Shown here: positions 28,942 to 31,820 of the stretch, piece by piece
Layout: each line of letters starts with the position of its first letter
How positions within the stretch are numbered: the first letter of the stretch is position 1
The notes under the pieces: model-generated
Told to the model about the DNA's origin: nothing
Seen by the model: only the letters and a program-made list of their open reading frames with translations
Databases searched by the model: none
Virus record (IMG/VR): IMGVR_UViG_3300030020_000069
Location: 1 to 31,820 of that record
Source: a virus
Length of the DNA: 31,820 nt
Reading direction: 5' to 3' (one strand)
Translations under genes and position numbers: made by a program

Positions 28942-30042
28942 CTAACCGAATGTGGGCCACATGCCACCCCAGTCAAACCCAGTGAATGGCCCGCTATAGG
29001 GTTCAGCAAAGTCAACCCCGCGGATTCGTATCCAGTCAGGGGTGATGTCATTAATAGTAAGCCCTTCATTGCCATCAGCTTGGCGTGCTAGCATAATAGT
29101 TTGATTAGCTTCCTGCACAGCGAAGTTAGCGAGCTTCTTATCGCCGGTTAGAGGTATGGTAATGGTTGCCCCAACCAACTTCACGTATGCATCTTGGAAT
29201 AGATCATCCATTACATTGGGATCAACAACATCTTGGCAATACACCAGCGTAGCGTATTCTTGATTGGTTAATATCACTCGCTGCGGGGCCTGAGTGCCGT
29301 AAGTTAGATTGAAGGTTGCTCCGACTCCCGACCCAGAGGTTGATCCTTGCGGCACCGGATTGCTCTGCTGTGCAAAGTACGATCCGCCAATAACCTCCTG
29401 CGATCCAGCGGTGTCCCCAGTATACACCGTATTTACAACGGTGGCAGAGGTAATAACTCCCCCGGCCACCATTGCTACGAGCAACTGAACCGGGGCGCCG
29501 ATGGGAGGACTGGTCGTTGGTCCAGCTGGGAGGGTGATGAGATCGCCGACTCCATAACCAGTTCCTCCATTGACAACAGCGGCGGCCGTTACTGGGTAGA
29601 AGGTGTCGGTTTGAACTTTGTATTTGACTGGGGGACCTTGCCAGAAGCTGGACGCTCCCCCAGTAACCGCGGTGGTGATCGGCACACCACCAGCGAATCC
29701 GGTTTGGGTTGCTGGGATCATCCAACAAGGGCGAACACAGTCGACGGGGTATTGGTATTCATAGGCCCACGGTGGGACGGGCTGTCCGGGCTGCCACAGG
29801 GTCGTGGGCGCGGAGGTATTCTCAGGGGTCCCCGGCGATGAGGTGATGTAGACTAGATTCGCTGCTTTGACTGAACAATTCCACGGTGCCATTCGCAGCA
29901 AGCGCCGGCGAATGTTGGTCATGCAGAGGTTTAGTTGCAAAGCCTCGTTTGTTAGATTTCCAGCAAGTTCAGCGTCAGTTACGGACGTGCGTGTGCCGGG
30001 GACCTGTAGTGCGCGATTCGCAATGTCCGTGAGGGTGGTCAT
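28942..30042 (-). CDS. Tail tubular protein A (gp11-like) with an insertion
   Basis: Encodes 366 residues. The family marks are NIRRRLLRMAPWNC (43-56) and WAYEYQYPVDCVRPCW (about 92-107), and a C-terminal helical part with VDPNVMDDLFQDAYVKL. Tail tube A proteins are commonly near 200 residues. The extra length is explained by a Gly-rich beta insertion at about residues 150-246 (NGGTGYGVGDLITLPAG onward) that resembles the repeats in the next gene. It makes the ring between portal and nozzle. The ribosome site is weak (GGAAAG) and overlaps the preceding gene's last codons. Confidence 0.82.
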   Translation of the reverse strand: MTTLTDIANRALQVPGTRTSVTDAELAGNLTNEALQLNLCMTNIRRRLLRMAPWNCSVKAANLVYITSSPGTPENTSAPTTLWQPGQPVPPWAYEYQYPVDCVRPCWMIPATQTGFAGGVPITTAVTGGASSFWQGPPVKYKVQTDTFYPVTAAAVVNGGTGYGVGDLITLPAGPTTSPPIGAPVQLLVAMVAGGVITSATVVNTVYTGDTAGSQEVIGGSYFAQQSNPVPQGSTSGSGVGATFNLTYGTQAPQRVILTNQEYATLVYCQDVVDPNVMDDLFQDAYVKLVGATITIPLTGDKKLANFAVQEANQTIMLARQADGNEGLTINDITPDWIRIRGVDFAEPYSGPFTGFDWGGMWPTFG

Positions 30043-30045
30043 AGC

Positions 30046-30231
30046 TTAGTGCTTTCCCTGAGTTCCACAACAACCGTGGTTGGTACCGCTAGCGCCAACG
30101 TCGGTTTTGTTCTTGGGACCCACTGGCGGCGAATATGGAAGTTCCTTAACTTCCTTAACACCGCCAGAGGTAGCTCGCTTGTCGCCGGGTTTGGACTCGG
30201 GGCCATATTCAGAAAGAATATCTTTCGCCAT
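30046..30231 (-). CDS. Small basic protein ending NHGCCGTQGKH
   Basis: Encodes 61 residues with an AGGAG site; its start overlaps the preceding stop (TAATG). It is rich in Lys, Gly and Pro (LPYSPPVGPKNK) and lacks a hydrophobic core, so it is probably unfolded alone. Short proteins of this kind near the head-tail genes are a familiar feature of podoviruses (from memory), but their role is unknown. Its end resembles that of the protein at 30838-31044. Confidence 0.7.
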   Translation of the reverse strand: MAKDILSEYGPESKPGDKRATSGGVKEVKELPYSPPVGPKNKTDVGASGTNHGCCGTQGKH

Positions 30232-30827
30232 TAGATTCTCCTACCGGTGGGAGTGCTGTTAGGAGTGGTGCTGGGCGAGACGGGAGTGCCTATAAGTGGG
30301 GACTCAGTCTGAGGAGCATACGGAGCCGGGACTGGGTTGTTGTTGAACGTCGAGTTCGCATTACGTTCCTCAAGCCACTTCGATGAGCCTTCCGGCGGGG
30401 CGAATGGTTCAATAGCGGGACTGGCGGGAATGGCCCGAGGACCAGTGCCGGGATTAACATTCTGCTCTGCCAACACCCGAGCCTCAGCGTCAGTCTTGGG
30501 CTGGTCAGCAGCAAACTTATCCGCTTCGGAGATGGTCGCAGCGTCACGTTCGGCTTGCTGCTTGTCGAACTCAACTTGGTCGACACGTTCATGCGCACCA
30601 ACTGCACGCTGCGTTACGGTCTGACCCTGCACGATAGCTGCCTGCTCAGCAGCGATCTTGTCTTGATAAGCCTTACGATCAGCATACAATCGCTTAACTT
30701 CTTCATCAGAGTCGATCTGCATCTTGTTGATCTGTTCATCAACAAGAGTCTTCATGCCAGACAGCCGAGGATGGCCCTGGAGTTTTTCGGAAAGTGTAAG
30801 CAAAGTGAGTAGTGCGTTGATATCCAT
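30231..30827 (-). CDS. Coiled-coil protein with Pro-rich tail, unknown virion role
   Basis: Encodes 198 residues with an AGGAG site before the ATG. Residues of about 1-110 are helical and charged (SDEEVKRLYADRKAYQDKIA...), and the last 80 are rich in Pro, Asn, Ser and Thr (PLIGTPVSPSTTPNSTPTG), probably disordered. The position upstream of tail tube A is where head-completion or scaffolding genes lie, so a virion assembly role is possible but not shown. Confidence 0.7.
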   Translation of the reverse strand: MDINALLTLLTLSEKLQGHPRLSGMKTLVDEQINKMQIDSDEEVKRLYADRKAYQDKIAAEQAAIVQGQTVTQRAVGAHERVDQVEFDKQQAERDAATISEADKFAADQPKTDAEARVLAEQNVNPGTGPRAIPASPAIEPFAPPEGSSKWLEERNANSTFNNNPVPAPYAPQTESPLIGTPVSPSTTPNSTPTGRRI

Positions 30828-30837
30828 TGTAATTCTC

Positions 30838-31044
30838 CTAGTGTTTTCCTTGACTGCCTCGGGGGTGGTTCTGGCGACTGGCTACCGGGGCTTCATAGCC
30901 ACGGCCATCGTAGAGTTTGACAGATTTGGTTCGTACCTGATGCGCACCAAGGTCGGACACAGCGGCTAGGCTGACCGATTTGGACTTTGGCGCAACAGCC
31001 TTGGCCCCATCGACAATGTGTTGATTCGCGGTTCCCTGTTTCAT
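30838..31044 (-). CDS. Small basic protein ending NHPRGSQGKH
   Basis: Encodes 68 residues with a GGAGA ribosome site. It is basic and low in hydrophobic residues. The end NHPRGSQGKH parallels NHGCCGTQGKH of the 61-residue protein two genes on, which suggests that both present the same short motif to one partner. No family function known. Confidence 0.65.
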   Translation of the reverse strand: MKQGTANQHIVDGAKAVAPKSKSVSLAAVSDLGAHQVRTKSVKLYDGRGYEAPVASRQNHPRGSQGKH

Positions 31045-31045
31045 T

Positions 31046-31408
31046 TCATTCTCCGGTCTTGGGCAACTGCCGATTCAATGGCCAGCGATTGCCTGAGCGC
31101 TGGGTCATTTCTTGACGAACTCGTTCGAATGCGCCGGTGTCGGTGTTGAGATCCTCCAACAAATGGCGAAGGCGGTCATCGCATCGCTCAGCTTCTGCTT
31201 TGACATGGGGTGGAGCTTCGTGGCCGCCTTCGCGGTAGAAGTTAAGCATGTCATGGATGTCGTGCATGTACATAGCAAATCGGCGAATCTTTTCGGGAAC
31301 CTCAGACTCAGCATCGGCCTCGGCATTGTTGGATTGAATCAAGGACGATCGGATTTGGGCGATGTCCCTAGCGATGTTTTTGAGTATCTGAAGCTCCTCA
31401 TCGGTCAC
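31046..31408 (-). CDS. Helical acidic protein, unknown virion role
   Basis: Encodes 120 residues from a GTG at 31408 (MTDEELQILKNIARDIAQIR). It is helical throughout, with a central segment RRFAMYMHDIHDMLNFYREG containing several His and Asp. No metal site can be claimed. It lies in a tight minus-strand operon and is probably expressed late with the virion genes. Confidence 0.65.
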   Translation of the reverse strand: MTDEELQILKNIARDIAQIRSSLIQSNNAEADAESEVPEKIRRFAMYMHDIHDMLNFYREGGHEAPPHVKAEAERCDDRLRHLLEDLNTDTGAFERVRQEMTQRSGNRWPLNRQLPKTGE

Positions 31409-31462
31409 GGTTATTTACCTTTCTTCTTGAGCATCTTACCGCCGGCGGGCCGCGTAGGGCCT

Positions 31463-31714
31463 TCATTTCGTCGGGTCCGTCGCGGCCGGCGTCGGCTCGG
31501 CCTTCGGCTTGGCTGCGTCGATCTGCTTCTGTAAGTCCGCGATCTTCGCGTTGGCTTGCTGCATCTGGCCTGACAGCGCTGCAACACGACTATTGGCCTC
31601 GCCGAGCAACTGCGCGTAGGCCGAGATAATAGAATCTGACGGTGCGGTTGATGCTTGCTGCGCAATCGCTGGGGTAACTGCTAGCAGGCCAATGATGGCA
31701 AACCATTTTAACAT
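31463..31714 (-). CDS. Exported coiled-coil protein with signal peptide
   Basis: Encodes 83 residues from ATG 31714, with GGAGG 5 nt upstream; the frame is open to 31807 but the upstream part is not needed. Residues 1-18 (MLKWFAIIGLLAVTPAIA) form a cleavable signal peptide with AIA before Gln19. The mature part is a short coiled coil (RVAALSGQMQQANAKIADLQ) with a Lys/Pro/Thr-rich end. A periplasmic protein among head genes is unusual; it may act in lysis or superinfection control (inference). Confidence 0.65.
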   Translation of the reverse strand: MLKWFAIIGLLAVTPAIAQQASTAPSDSIISAYAQLLGEANSRVAALSGQMQQANAKIADLQKQIDAAKPKAEPTPAATDPTK

Positions 31715-31820
31715 CGCGTCCTCCACAGGGTCATTCAATATCCTAGGCATGTATAGAGAAAATCGTATGTTGCATTCGCCGTTAAATTTGCGCCACCAGT
31801 TGCCCAATAGAGGCTAGGCG
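31715..31820 (-). other. Window edge, no gene seen
   Basis: The last 106 bases precede the signal-peptide gene. No promoter with acceptable spacing and no frame with a ribosome site was found. The late operon promoter is probably further upstream, outside the window. Confidence 0.4.

Noticed and set aside
31411-31665. Arg-rich frame overlapping the signal-peptide gene
   Set aside because: It is the other-frame reading of a GC-rich coding region, has no ribosome site, and lacks a plausible protein composition.

Overview
The window is part of a tailed-phage genome with a short-tailed, T7-like virion. The evidence is an array of virion genes on the minus strand whose order matches T7 genes 11 to 16: tail tube A, tail tube B, a GNAT-like gp13 counterpart, gp14-like, gp15-like, and a giant gp16-like ejection protein. 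Facing it on the plus strand is a dense array of small early genes followed by recombination and replication genes. No integrase, repressor, tRNA, CRISPR array or insertion sequence was seen, and no phage RNA polymerase. The two clear promoters look like host sigma70 sites. A host cannot be named from the sequence alone. Moderate GC, C-ending codons in most genes and a signal-peptide/lipoprotein set suggest a Gram-negative host (inference).

Plus strand, 1-15661. Positions 1-6000 hold small accessory genes, mostly unknown. They include a DUF7666-like protein with a long Ala/Ser repeat tail, several tiny membrane or coiled-coil proteins, duplicated leader sequences, a dispersed GCGA-type repeat, and hairpin-rich gaps. 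A near-consensus promoter (5959-5987) then starts a module that contains a glucosaminidase-type endolysin (6199-6672), far from the rest of the lysis genes, and small genes, one of which sits between 33-nt direct repeats. From 8209 comes a recombination block: a PD-(D/E)XK nuclease with a probable Fe-S cluster, a Sak4-like ATPase, a small protein with an SSB-like acidic tip, and a putative ssDNA-binding protein. It is followed by a candidate Acb2/Tad1-type anti-defence protein. After a UUCG hairpin comes the replication block: a DUF6378-like protein, a UDG plus 3'-5' exonuclease protein, a separate family A DNA polymerase protein, and a DUF3987-like ATPase. The polymerase is split between two genes that overlap by a single base.

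Junction, 15662-15770. The two arrays converge. A 10-bp hairpin with a GAAA loop, followed on the minus strand by a U run, is a good intrinsic terminator for the leftward late genes.

Minus strand, 31714 down to 15771. Read in transcription order: small head-proximal proteins of unknown role, the tail tube pair, the internal virion/ejection proteins, then a lysis-type cluster (tiny membrane proteins, holin candidate, lipoprotein, and an inner-membrane coiled-coil protein). Portal, scaffold, capsid, terminase and tail fibre genes are not present and presumably lie beyond the right edge or elsewhere in the genome.

Translational coupling is used throughout (ATGA, TAATG and TGATG junctions). The least ordinary points are the split UDG-exo/polymerase, the candidate cyclic-nucleotide sponge, the metallopeptidase motif inside the giant ejection protein, the split lysis module, and the repeat-flanked cargo gene at 7386-7750.
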